Source: CAVQWT01 sp963717705 (GTDB taxonomy: Bacteria > Pseudomonadota > Gammaproteobacteria > Burkholderiales > Casimicrobiaceae). Taken from it: a DNA stretch of 64,000 nucleotides. A model generated the notes under the pieces. It searched no databases, was not told the origin of the DNA, and was given only the letters and a program-made list of their open reading frames with translations. Position 1 is the stretch's first letter; every line of letters begins with the position of its first letter. Positions 22,509-32,310 of this stretch are shown here, one piece after another. A program made the position numbers and the translations under genes. The DNA lies in NCBI GenBank assembly GCA_963717705.1, contig CAVQWT010000002.1, positions 496,001 to 560,000 of the forward strand. The letters run 5' to 3'.

Positions 22509-25500
22509 ATGCGCCGCACGGGTCCCGGCAGCCCCGAGCCGCTCGGCGTCACGCCGATGCCCGGCGGCGCGAACGTCGCCGTGTTCTCGGCGCACGCCGC
22601 CGCGATCGAGCTGTGCCTGTTCGACCCGGCCAGCGGGACCGAGCGCGAGCGCATCGCCCTGCCCGCGCGCAGCGGCGACGTCTTCCACGGCTTCGTCGCC
22701 GGCGTCGCACCGGGCGACCGCTACGGGCTGCGCGCGCATGGTCCGTACGACCCGCGCGCCGGCCATCGTTTCAACGCGGCGAAGCTCCTCGTCGATCCGT
22801 ACGCGAGAGCGCTCGACCGGTCCTTCGCGCTGCATCCGTCGATGTTCGGCGCGGGCGCGGACGACGCGATCCCCGACGCGACCGACAGCGCGCCGTTCGT
22901 GCCACGCGCGATCGTCGCGTCGCCGCCGGGCGCGGCGCCCGCCCTCCGGCCGCGGGTGCCGTGGAGCGAGACTATCCTGTACGAACTCCATGTGCGCGGC
23001 TTCACGCGCACGCATCCGGACGTCCCCGACGCGCTGCGCGGCACCTGCGCCGGCCTCGCTCATCCCGCCGCGATCGCGCACCTGACCCGGCTCGGCGTCA
23101 CGACCGTCGAGCTGATGCCCATCGCGGCGGCGATCGACGAGCGCCACCTCGCGCGGCAGGGCCTGACCAACTACTGGGGCTACAACCCCGTCGCGCTGTT
23201 CGTCCCCGATCCGCGGCTCGCCCCCGGCGGCATCGCCGAGCTCGCCGCCTGCGTCGCCGCGCTGCACGCCGCCGGCATCGAGGTCATCCTCGACGTCGTG
23301 CTCAACCACAGCGGCGAAGGCGACGCCCTCGGACCGACGCTGTCGCTGCGCGGCCTCGACAACGCGACCTACTACCGGACCTTCGCCGACGACCGCTCGC
23401 GCTATCTCGACGACGCCGGCTGCGGCAACACGCTCGCCCTCGACCGGCCGTCGGCGCTGCGCCTCGCGATGGACGTCCTGCGGTACTACGCCGAGGCCGC
23501 GGGCGTCGACGGTTTCCGCTTCGACCTCGCGACCACCCTCGGCCGCCGCGCCGACGGGTACGACCTCGGCTTCGACGCCGCCGCGCCGCTGCTGCAGGCG
23601 ATCGCGCAGGATCCCGTGCTGCGCGACCTCAAGCTCGTCGCCGAGCCGTGGGACATCGGGCCGGGCGGGCATCGCCTCGGCGCGTTCCCGGCGCCCTGGG
23701 GCGAATGGAACGACCGCTACCGCGACGCCGCACGGCGATTCTGGCGCGGCGACGGGGGGCTCGCGGGCGAGCTCGCGACGCGCTTCGCCGGCTCGGCCGA
23801 CGTCTTCGCCGGCCGCTCGCGGGCGCCGTCGCGGTCGGTGAACTTCGTCACCGCGCACGACGGCTTCACGCTCGCCGACCTCGTCGCGTTCACGTCGAAG
23901 CACAACGCGGCGAACGGCGAGGACAACCGCGACGGCACCGACGCCAACTTCTCCTGGAATCACGGCGTCGAAGGGGAAACGGCCGACGCCGCGATCCGCG
24001 CCCGGCGCGAGCGCGACGTCCGCAACCTGCTCGCGACGCTGCTGCTGTCGCGGGGCACGCCGATGCTGGCGATGGGCGACGAGCTCGGCCGCTCGCAGCG
24101 CGGCAACAACAACGCCTACGCGCAGGACAACGCGCTGACGTGGGTCGACTGGGGCGATGCCGATGCCGTGCTCGCCGCCTTCGTCGCCGCGCTCGTCGAC
24201 CTGCGCAAGCGGCATCCCGCGTTGCGCGCAGACCGCTGGCTCACCGGCGCGCCGGCCGCCGCAACCGGCGTCGCCGACGTCGAGTGGCGGCACCCGGACG
24301 GCCGCGCGATGAACCACGGCGACTGGACCGCCGCCGACGGCCGCGTGCTGGTCGCGATCCTCTACGCGGGCGCGTCGGAGTCCGAAGACGCCGATCGCGT
24401 CGCCGTCGCGCTCAACGCCGGCGACGGCCCCGTCGCCGTGCGCTGGCCGAAGCCGCGAGAAGGCTTCGCTTGGCGGCATGGCATCGACACCGCGCGGCCG
24501 TCGGGAAGTCCGCCCGCCGCGCCGACGGACGCGGACGAAGCCACCACCGTCGCCGCGCGGTCGGTCGTCGTCCTCGTGGAAGAGGCGGATCCTGCGGCAC
24601 GGCGCCGGCGCGTCCAGCCGGAAACGCTGGACCGGCTGGCGACGGCGGCGGGAATCGCCGGCGAATGGTGGGACCTGGGCGGGGGCCGCCACGTCGTCGG
24701 CGCCGACACCAAGCGCGCGCTGCTGGCGGCGATGGGCCTCGCCGCCGAGTCGACCGGAGAAGCCCGCGATCGCCTGGCCGAGCTCGCCGCGGCGCACGCG
24801 CGCCTGTCGCCGCTTGCGGCCCTCACGACGCCGCAGCGCTGCTTCCTGCCGACCGAGCTTCGCGACGGCGGACGCCGCTTCGGCCTCGCCGCCCACCTCT
24901 ACTCGCTGCGCCGGCGAGGCGACCAGGGCATCGGCGACTTTACGACCCTCGCGCAGCTGGGCGAAGCGACGGCCCGCGCGGGCGGCAGCATCGTCGGCAT
25001 CAATCCGCTGCACGCGCTCTTCCCCGGCGACCGCGACCGCGCGAGTCCGTATCACCCGTCCGACCGGCGCTTCCTCGACCCGATCTACGTCGACGTCGCC
25101 GCGCTGCCCGATCTCGCGGCGTCGGGCGACGCGCGCGCGCTGCTCGAGCGAAGCGGCGCGCGCATCGCGAGCCTGTCGGCGCGCCACGACGTCGACTACC
25201 CCGGCGTCTGGGACGTCAAGCGGGCGGTGCTCGACGCGTGCTTCACGCAGTTCGAGCGGCGCTCGCGCGACGACCCGCTCGTTGTCGAGTTCGATCGCTT
25301 CATGGCCGGCGGCGGCGCGGCGCTGCGGCAGTTCGCGGTGTTCGAGACGATCGCCGCGGCGCACCCGCGCGAGCCCTGGCAGCGCTGGCCCGACGACCTG
25401 CGCCGGCCCGACGCGCCGGGGATCGCCGCGTTCGCGCGACGGCACGCGCGCGAGGTCCGGTTCGCGCAGTACCTGCAATGGCTCGCCGATCGCCAGCTGG

Positions 25501-26531
25501 CCGCCGCCGCCGGCCGCGCCCGGGCAGGCGGCCTCGCGCTGGGGTTCTTCCGCGACCTCGCGATCGGCGCCGCGCCGGACGGCGCCGAGCCCTGGGCAAG
25601 TCCGGAAGCATTCGCGCGCGGCGCGTCGATCGGCGCCCCGCCCGATCCGTTCTCCCCCACCGGCCAGAACTGGGGGCTGCCGCCGCCGATTCCCCACGCC
25701 ATGGCGGCGTCGGCCTGCGCCGGCTTTCGCGAGCTGCTGGCGGCCAACATGCGCCACGCGGGTGCGCTGCGGATCGACCACGTGATGGGGCTCGCGCGCC
25801 TGTTCTGGATTCCCGACGGCGCCTCGGCCGTCGACGGCGCCTACGTCGAGTACCCGCTCGAGGCGCTGCTGGCCGCGCTCGCTGCCGAGAGCCTGCGCGC
25901 GCGCTGCCTCGTCGTCGGCGAGGACCTCGGCACGGTGCCGGAGGGTTTTCGCGAGCGCCTCGCGGCCGCCGACGTGCTGTCGTACCGCGTGCTGTGGTTC
26001 GAGCGCGACGGCGCCGCCTTCGTCGCGCCGTCGCGCTATCCGGCGAAGGCGGCGGCGTGCGTGTCGACGCACGACCTGCCGACGATCGCCGGCTGGTGGA
26101 GCGGCGCGGATATCGACGAGAAGGAATCGCTGGCGCTGCTGGACGCCGACGCCGCCGTGGCGGCGCGCGCCGAGCGGGCGGCGTCGAAGGCAGCGCTGGC
26201 CGACGCCCTCGACCGCGCCGCTGCTACGGCGACCGCCGCCCCCGGCGCCGCGGCGTCCACCGTGACCGCTGGAACTATCGACGCCATCCTGCCGCACGAC
26301 GCCGGCGTCACCGCCGCGATCCACCGCTTCGTCGGTTCGTCGCAAGCAGCGCTGGTGCTGGTCCAGGCCGACGACCTCGCCGGCGAGAAAGTCGCCGTCA
26401 ATCTCCCGGGCGTCGATCGCGAGCGTCCGAACTGGCGCCGCAGGCTCGCCGTCGACGTGGACGCGTTGTGGCGCACGGAAGCGGCGGCGCGGACCGTCGC
26501 CGATCTTGCGGCGGACCGGGGCGGCCGCTAG
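22509..26531 (+). CDS. glgX-malQ: GlgX-MalQ fusion: glycogen debranching enzyme fused to 4-alpha-glucanotransferase
   Basis: Encodes a single frame of 1,340 residues with two full enzymes. Residues 1 to about 695 are a GlgX/TreX-type GH13 debranching enzyme: CBM48-like MPGGANVAVFSAHA, NYWGYNP, VDGFRFDLATTLG (nucleophile Asp), VAEPWDIGPGG (acid/base Glu), NFVTAHDGFTLADLV. Residues about 700-1340 are a MalQ-type GH77 amylomaltase: SPYHPSDRRFLDPIYVDV, LRIDHVMGLARLFW (nucleophile), VVGEDLGTVPEGF (acid/base), STHDLPTIAGWW. There is no stop or frame change at the junction and both halves keep their catalytic residues. The protein would remove branches and at once disproportionate the released maltodextrins, complementing GlgP at the head of the operon. 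Confidence 0.93.
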   Translation: MRRTGPGSPEPLGVTPMPGGANVAVFSAHAAAIELCLFDPASGTERERIALPARSGDVFHGFVAGVAPGDRYGLRAHGPYDPRAGHRFNAAKLLVDPYARALDRSFALHPSMFGAGADDAIPDATDSAPFVPRAIVASPPGAAPALRPRVPWSETILYELHVRGFTRTHPDVPDALRGTCAGLAHPAAIAHLTRLGVTTVELMPIAAAIDERHLARQGLTNYWGYNPVALFVPDPRLAPGGIAELAACVAALHAAGIEVILDVVLNHSGEGDALGPTLSLRGLDNATYYRTFADDRSRYLDDAGCGNTLALDRPSALRLAMDVLRYYAEAAGVDGFRFDLATTLGRRADGYDLGFDAAAPLLQAIAQDPVLRDLKLVAEPWDIGPGGHRLGAFPAPWGEWNDRYRDAARRFWRGDGGLAGELATRFAGSADVFAGRSRAPSRSVNFVTAHDGFTLADLVAFTSKHNAANGEDNRDGTDANFSWNHGVEGETADAAIRARRERDVRNLLATLLLSRGTPMLAMGDELGRSQRGNNNAYAQDNALTWVDWGDADAVLAAFVAALVDLRKRHPALRADRWLTGAPAAATGVADVEWRHPDGRAMNHGDWTAADGRVLVAILYAGASESEDADRVAVALNAGDGPVAVRWPKPREGFAWRHGIDTARPSGSPPAAPTDADEATTVAARSVVVLVEEADPAARRRRVQPETLDRLATAAGIAGEWWDLGGGRHVVGADTKRALLAAMGLAAESTGEARDRLAELAAAHARLSPLAALTTPQRCFLPTELRDGGRRFGLAAHLYSLRRRGDQGIGDFTTLAQLGEATARAGGSIVGINPLHALFPGDRDRASPYHPSDRRFLDPIYVDVAALPDLAASGDARALLERSGARIASLSARHDVDYPGVWDVKRAVLDACFTQFERRSRDDPLVVEFDRFMAGGGAALRQFAVFETIAAAHPREPWQRWPDDLRRPDAPGIAAFARRHAREVRFAQYLQWLADRQLAAAAGRARAGGLALGFFRDLAIGAAPDGAEPWASPEAFARGASIGAPPDPFSPTGQNWGLPPPIPHAMAASACAGFRELLAANMRHAGALRIDHVMGLARLFWIPDGASAVDGAYVEYPLEALLAALAAESLRARCLVVGEDLGTVPEGFRERLAAADVLSYRVLWFERDGAAFVAPSRYPAKAAACVSTHDLPTIAGWWSGADIDEKESLALLDADAAVAARAERAASKAALADALDRAAATATAAPGAAASTVTAGTIDAILPHDAGVTAAIHRFVGSSQAALVLVQADDLAGEKVAVNLPGVDRERPNWRRRLAVDVDALWRTEAAARTVADLAADRGGR

Positions 26532-26567
26532 CGCAAGCAGGGCACACCATGCGCAACGGCACCGCGG

Positions 26568-27887
26568 TCAGCGCAGGTGGTGGACGTGCTGCCCGAGCAT
26601 CTCGGGAACGACCAGCGTGACGCCGTGCTCGGTCACGCGGAAGCGTTCCCGGTCGGCGGCGGCGTCGACCCCGGCGGTGAATCCCGGCGGCAGCCGGCAG
26701 TGCTTGTCGACGACCGCCTTCCGCAACACCGTCCCGCGCCCGACGTCGACGTTGGGCAGAATCACCGAGTCCTCGATCGCACAGTAGTTGTGCACGCGGA
26801 CGTTCGAGAACAGCAGCGACCGGCGCACGACCGAGCCGCTGACGATGCAGCCGCTGGCGACGATCGAGTCCAGCGCGGTCCCGCGCCGGCCGTCGTCGTC
26901 GAACACGAACTTCGCCGGGGGCAGCTGCTCCTGGTACGTCCAGACCGGCCAGTCCTGGTCGTAGAGATTGAGCTCGGGCACGACGCTGGTGAGGGCGATG
27001 TTCGCTTCCCAGTACGCGTCGACGGTGCCGACGTCGCGCCAGTACGGCATGCCCTCGCTCATGTTGACGCAGCTCGTCGCGAAGTCGTGCGCATGCAGGC
27101 GCGCCGCCTGCGCGACGAGACGCGGAATGACGTCCTGGCCGAAATCGTGGCCCGACTGCGGGTCGTCGGCGTCGCGCAGCAGCACCTCATAAAGGAACGC
27201 GGCGTCGAACACGTAGATGCCCATGCTGGCGAGGGCGCGGTCGGTGCGGCCCGGCATCGGCGGCGGCTGCGCCGGCTTCTCCAGGAACGCCACGATCCGC
27301 CGCTCACCGTCGATCGCGACGACCCCCAGCGAGCGCGCGTCGGCGAGCGGGACGTCGATGCAGGCGATGGTCATCTGCGCGCGCGCGTCGACGTGGTCCT
27401 CGAGCATCCGGCCGTAGTCCATCTTGTAGACGTGGTCGCCGGCCAGGATCAGCACGTACCGCGGGTCGTGTCGCCGCAGGATGTCGAGGTTCTGGTAGAC
27501 CGCGTCGGCGGTGCCCCGGTACCAGGTCGCCTCGATCCGCTGCTGCGCCGGCAGCAGCTCGACGAACTCGTCGAAGCGGCCGTCGAGAAAACTCCATCCG
27601 CGCTGCACGTGCCGGATCAGGCTCTGCGACTTGTACTGCGTGCAGATGCCGACCCGGCGGATGCCCGAATTGACGCAGTTGGACAGCGCGAAGTCGATGA
27701 TCCGGAACTTGCCGCCGAAAGGTATCGACGGCTTGGCGCGCCACTCGGTCAACTCCTCGAGCCGGCTACCCCGGCCGCCGGCGAGGATCAGCGCCAGCGT
27801 GCTCTTGGTCAGCGGGCCGGGCGATTGCCTCGCCCGCCCGCCGTGGGCGAGTGCGTCGAGCAGGTCCCTTTCGACAGGGATGTTCAT
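26568..27887 (-). CDS. glgC: Glucose-1-phosphate adenylyltransferase (second copy, convergent)
   Basis: Encodes 439 residues with all GlgC landmarks: LILAGGRGSRLEELTEWRAKPSIPFGGKF, LAGDHVYKMDYGRMLEDH, FLEKPAQPPPMPGR and the C-terminal beta-helix (ASGCIVSGSVVRRSLLFSNV). It differs clearly from the operon copy, so it is an old paralogue or separately acquired gene, not a fresh duplicate. It faces the glg operon tail to tail with a 36-bp gap, and lies just downstream of the DUF2934 gene in the same direction, so it can be expressed separately from the operon copy. Two GlgC paralogues could form hetero-oligomers or serve different conditions; that is inference. Confidence 0.95.
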   Translation of the reverse strand: MNIPVERDLLDALAHGGRARQSPGPLTKSTLALILAGGRGSRLEELTEWRAKPSIPFGGKFRIIDFALSNCVNSGIRRVGICTQYKSQSLIRHVQRGWSFLDGRFDEFVELLPAQQRIEATWYRGTADAVYQNLDILRRHDPRYVLILAGDHVYKMDYGRMLEDHVDARAQMTIACIDVPLADARSLGVVAIDGERRIVAFLEKPAQPPPMPGRTDRALASMGIYVFDAAFLYEVLLRDADDPQSGHDFGQDVIPRLVAQAARLHAHDFATSCVNMSEGMPYWRDVGTVDAYWEANIALTSVVPELNLYDQDWPVWTYQEQLPPAKFVFDDDGRRGTALDSIVASGCIVSGSVVRRSLLFSNVRVHNYCAIEDSVILPNVDVGRGTVLRKAVVDKHCRLPPGFTAGVDAAADRERFRVTEHGVTLVVPEMLGQHVHHLR

Positions 27888-27942
27888 CCCGGCCCGGGCA
27901 TCGCCCGTCGGTCGGCTGCACTGCGCGCGGCGCGGGCTGCCG

Positions 27943-28212
27943 CTACGCGCGGAGACTGGTCTCGATCTGCGCTTCGGCGTCGAGCCAGTCCTGCAACTCT
28001 CCGCCAGGAGTGAAGCCTCGCTTCTCGGCGAGGTAATACGCCGCCTCGGCGATCATCATCTGCCGCGCGTCCGGATCGATCGTCCGGGACTTTGCGGAGG
28101 CGCTGCGGGTCTGGGGCGAAGCCGGCTTCAGCGTTGCCGGCAGCGGGGGTCGCCGGCACGGGAAGCTTGCGGCTTGGGCGCCGCGATGGTTGCGACATGG
28201 GGTGTAGGACAT
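27943..28212 (-). CDS. DUF2934 small protein
   Basis: Encodes 89 residues. The ATG at 28212 (MSYTPCRNHRG) is chosen because AAGGAG lies seven bases upstream. The C-terminal half matches DUF2934: IAEAAYYLAEKRGFTPGGEL followed by QDWLDAEAQIE. The N-terminal half is Pro/Arg-rich and not conserved in appearance. The domain is short and helical, of unknown function, and is often seen beside glycogen or stress genes in proteobacteria (family knowledge). It is divergent from the acs-PDH operon and upstream of the second glgC, 55 bp away, so the two may be co-transcribed. Confidence 0.85.
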   Translation of the reverse strand: MSYTPCRNHRGAQAASFPCRRPPLPATLKPASPQTRSASAKSRTIDPDARQMMIAEAAYYLAEKRGFTPGGELQDWLDAEAQIETSLRA

Positions 28213-28296
28213 TGGTCGTCTCCTTGCAGAAAAGGAATCCAACCCTGCTTTTTCTTGTTGTTGTCGATTCAGACTACTCGCCGGCGCTCCGGTTCA

Positions 28297-28310
28297 TTGA
28301 CGCCTGTCAA
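28297..28310. promoter_or_regulatory. FNR/ANR-type dyad, TTGAC-N4-GTCAA
   Basis: TTGACGCCTGTCAA is a perfect inverted repeat with four-base spacing, matching the layout of FNR/CRP-family sites (FNR consensus TTGAT-N4-ATCAA; ANR/DNR-like proteins accept TTGAC). Its centre is 91 bp upstream of the DUF2934 start codon, so it could act on that divergent promoter or assist the downstream dyad. Confidence 0.6.
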
Positions 28311-28341
28311 CGACAGGACAATGCGGCAGGAGGACAATTTC

Positions 28342-28548
28342 ATGCTGCGCCGCACAGCCGCGGGACCTCCGCCGGCGCCTCGTCCCGCCGCGGCGCCGCC
28401 GGCTCGGGTGCCCACGGGAACCACGCTCCCCGGGCTACCCGGATCGGCATTGACGGGCGTCAATGTGCGCGGCGCGCGGAGCCCTAGAGTGTTCACAGGG
28501 GTGTGGCCCGGCCGCGGTGCCAAGTCCCGGCGTCGCGGCGACGGTTGA
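28342..28548 (+). CDS. Possible 68-residue leader ORF upstream of acsA
   Basis: ATG at 28342 has a near-perfect Shine-Dalgarno (AGGAGG, eight-base spacing). The frame gives MLRRTAAGPPPAPRPAAAPP and continues Pro/Ala/Arg-rich to TGA at 28548, ten bases before acsA. The composition looks like GC-rich noise and a predicted promoter with its FNR-type dyad lies inside the frame, so most acsA transcripts would not contain the ORF. I cannot assign a function, and it may not be a gene; only the ribosome-binding site argues for it. Confidence 0.25.
   Translation: MLRRTAAGPPPAPRPAAAPPARVPTGTTLPGLPGSALTGVNVRGARSPRVFTGVWPGRGAKSRRRGDG
28450..28490 (+). promoter_or_regulatory. FNR/ANR-type dyad and -10 element of the acsA operon
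   Basis: TTGACGGGCGTCAA (28450-28463) is a perfect TTGAC-N4-GTCAA dyad. Twenty-one bases further on, TAGAGT at 28485-28490 is a fair -10 hexamer. A start site seven bases after it (about 28497) puts the dyad centre at -40.5 to -41.5, the class II activator position used by FNR. The acsA start codon lies 60 bp downstream. The spacing is measured directly; regulation itself is inferred. Confidence 0.6.
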
Positions 28549-28557
28549 GGTGGTGCC

Positions 28558-30317
<1,760 letters not shown>

Positions 30318-30321
<4 letters not shown>

Positions 30322-31316
30322 GCCGGACCAACGAAGCCAGGGCAATGACGATCCCGCGCGAGCTCGCGCTGGCGCTGCTGCGCGACATGGTGCGCATCCG
30401 CCGCTTCGAGGAGCGGTGCGCCGACCTCTACGGCAAGCAGAAGATCCGCGGGTTCCTGCACCTGTACATCGGCGAGGAAGCGGTCGCGGCGGGCGCGGTC
30501 CGCGCGCTGCAGGCGGACGACGCTATCGTCGCCACCTACCGGGAACACGGGCACGCCCTCGTCCGCGGCATTTCGGCGAACGCGATCATGGCCGAGATGT
30601 ATGGGAAACAGGAAGGCTGCTCGCGCGGGCGCGGGGGCTCGATGCACCTGTTCGACGCCGCGAGCCGCTTCTACGGAGGCAACGCCATCGTCGGCGGCGG
30701 TCTGCCGCTGGCCGTCGGCCTGGCGCTCGCCGACCGGATGCAGAACCGGCAGCGTGTCACGGCCGCGTTCTTCGGCGAAGGCGCGGTGGCCGAAGGCGCG
30801 TTCCACGAGTCGATGAACCTGGCCGCGCTGTGGGACCTGCCGGTGGCGTTTTTCTGCGAGAACAATTTCTACGCGATGGGCACGGCGCTGGCGCGCTCCG
30901 AATCGCAGACCGACCTGTGCGTCAAGGCCGCCGCCTTCGGGGTGCCGACGCTGAAGGTCGACGGCATGGATGTCATCGCCGTGCACGAGGCCGCGAGCCA
31001 CGCCGCCGACCGCGTCCGCCGCGGCGAAGGCCCCTTCTTCGTCGAGTTCCAGACCTACCGGTATCGCGCCCATTCGATGTTCGACCCGGAGCTCTACCGC
31101 GACAGGGCAGAGGTCGAGGACTGGAAGAAGCGGGGGCCGATCCACCACCTGACCAACCGCCTCAAGTCCGACGGCATGCTGACGGAGGAGGCATTCCTCG
31201 CCCTCGACGCCGACGCAATGAACGAGGTCGAGGCGGCGGTCGCCTTCGCCGAGGCCGGCTCGTGGGAGCCCGTCGAGGATCTCGTTCGCGACGTGCTCAC
31301 GGAGAGCGCGCCATGA
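30318..31316 (+). CDS. pdhA: Pyruvate dehydrogenase-type E1 component, alpha subunit
   Basis: Encodes 332 residues, normal for the alpha subunit of heterotetrameric 2-oxoacid dehydrogenases. The thiamine diphosphate motif is GEGAVAEG followed by FCENN (the GDG-NN type). MVRIRRFEERCADLYGKQKIRGFLHLYIGEEA is characteristic of the PDH/acetoin dehydrogenase branch, and YRYRAHSMFDPE carries the usual phosphorylation-loop region. ATGA overlaps join it to acsA before it and to the beta subunit after it. PDH is the most likely identity next to acetyl-CoA synthetase and aldolase; acetoin dehydrogenase is the main alternative. Confidence 0.9.
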
Positions 31317-32308
31317 AGACCACCTATCGCGAAGCGATGCGGCAGGCGCTGCACGACGCGCTGTCGACCGACCCGCGCGTGTTCCTGATGGGCGAGGACG
31401 TCGGCAGGTACGGCGGCAGCTACGCCGTGTCCAAGGGCTTCATCGAGGAGTTCGGGCCGGAGCGGATCCGCGACACGCCGCTGTCGGAGCTCGCCTTCGT
31501 CGGCGCGGGCATCGGCGCCGCGCTCGGCGGCATGCGCCCGATCGTCGAGGTGATGACCGTCAATTTCAGCCTGCTGGCACTCGACCAGATCGTGAACACG
31601 GCGGCGCTGTACCGGCACATGTCCGGCGGCCAGTTCAGCGTTCCGATCGTGATCCGGATGGCGACCGGCGCCGGCCGCCAGCTCGCGGCCCAGCACTCGC
31701 ACAGTTTCGAGAACTGGTACGCCAGCGTACCGGGCATCAAGGTCGTCGCGCCGGCGACGATCGACGACGCGCGCGGCATGCTCAAGCCGGCGCTGGCCGA
31801 CCCGGACCCGGTGATCATGTTCGAGCACGCCCTGCTCTACAACGCCGAGGGAGAACTCGGCGACGGCTGGCCACACGTCGACATCGAATCGGCGAAGATT
31901 CTGCGCCCGGGCCGCGACGTGACGATCTGCGCGTACGGCGGCACCGTGGGCAAGGCCCTGGACGCCGCCGCCGCGCTCGCAACGGAGGGAATCGAGGCCG
32001 AGGTCGTCGACCTGCGCGTGCTGCGCCCCCTCGACGACGAGACGATCGTCGCGTCGGTGCGGAAGACGCGCCGCGCCGTGCTGGTCGACGAAGGCTGGCG
32101 CAGCGGAAGCCTGGCGGCCGAGATCAGCGCCCGCATCATGGAACAGGCCTTCTTCGACCTGGACGCGCCGGTCGCCCGTGTGTGCAGCGAGGAGGTCCCG
32201 ATGCCCTACGCCAAGCACCTCGAGGACGCGGCGCTTCCGCAACCGCCCAAGATCGTGGCCGCGGTGCGCCGCCTCGTCGTGAAGCGCGAAACGGCTCCGG
32301 GGGCCTGA
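31313..32308 (+). CDS. pdhB: Pyruvate dehydrogenase-type E1 component, beta subunit
   Basis: Encodes 331 residues. It completes the E1 active site with the alpha subunit. Landmarks are LMGEDVGRYGG, TPLSELAFVGAGIGAALGG, TGAGRQLAAQHSHSFENWYA, PALADPDPVIMFEHALLY and the C-terminal PMPYAKHLEDAALPQ. The ATG at 31313 overlaps the alpha-subunit stop codon (ATGA), ensuring equal translation. The E2 gene starts two bases after its stop. Many betaproteobacteria use a single-chain AceE for housekeeping PDH, so this split enzyme is probably an additional set (inference). Confidence 0.92.
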   Translation: MKTTYREAMRQALHDALSTDPRVFLMGEDVGRYGGSYAVSKGFIEEFGPERIRDTPLSELAFVGAGIGAALGGMRPIVEVMTVNFSLLALDQIVNTAALYRHMSGGQFSVPIVIRMATGAGRQLAAQHSHSFENWYASVPGIKVVAPATIDDARGMLKPALADPDPVIMFEHALLYNAEGELGDGWPHVDIESAKILRPGRDVTICAYGGTVGKALDAAAALATEGIEAEVVDLRVLRPLDDETIVASVRKTRRAVLVDEGWRSGSLAAEISARIMEQAFFDLDAPVARVCSEEVPMPYAKHLEDAALPQPPKIVAAVRRLVVKRETAPGA

Positions 32309-32310
32309 CG

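Larger units (their letters stand above)
28213..28557. promoter_or_regulatory. Divergent regulatory region between DUF2934/glgC2 and acsA-PDH operon
   Basis: 345 bp holding two FNR/ANR-type dyads (28297-28310 and 28450-28463), a possible -10 hexamer, and a possible 68-codon leader frame. The lower-GC stretch at 28236-28275 is the likely promoter side of the DUF2934 gene. Confidence 0.55.

Noticed and set aside
22197..26345. 1,382-codon minus-strand open frame across glgA and glgX-malQ
   Set aside because: Antisense shadow; the plus strand has complete catalytic motifs of GlgX and MalQ.
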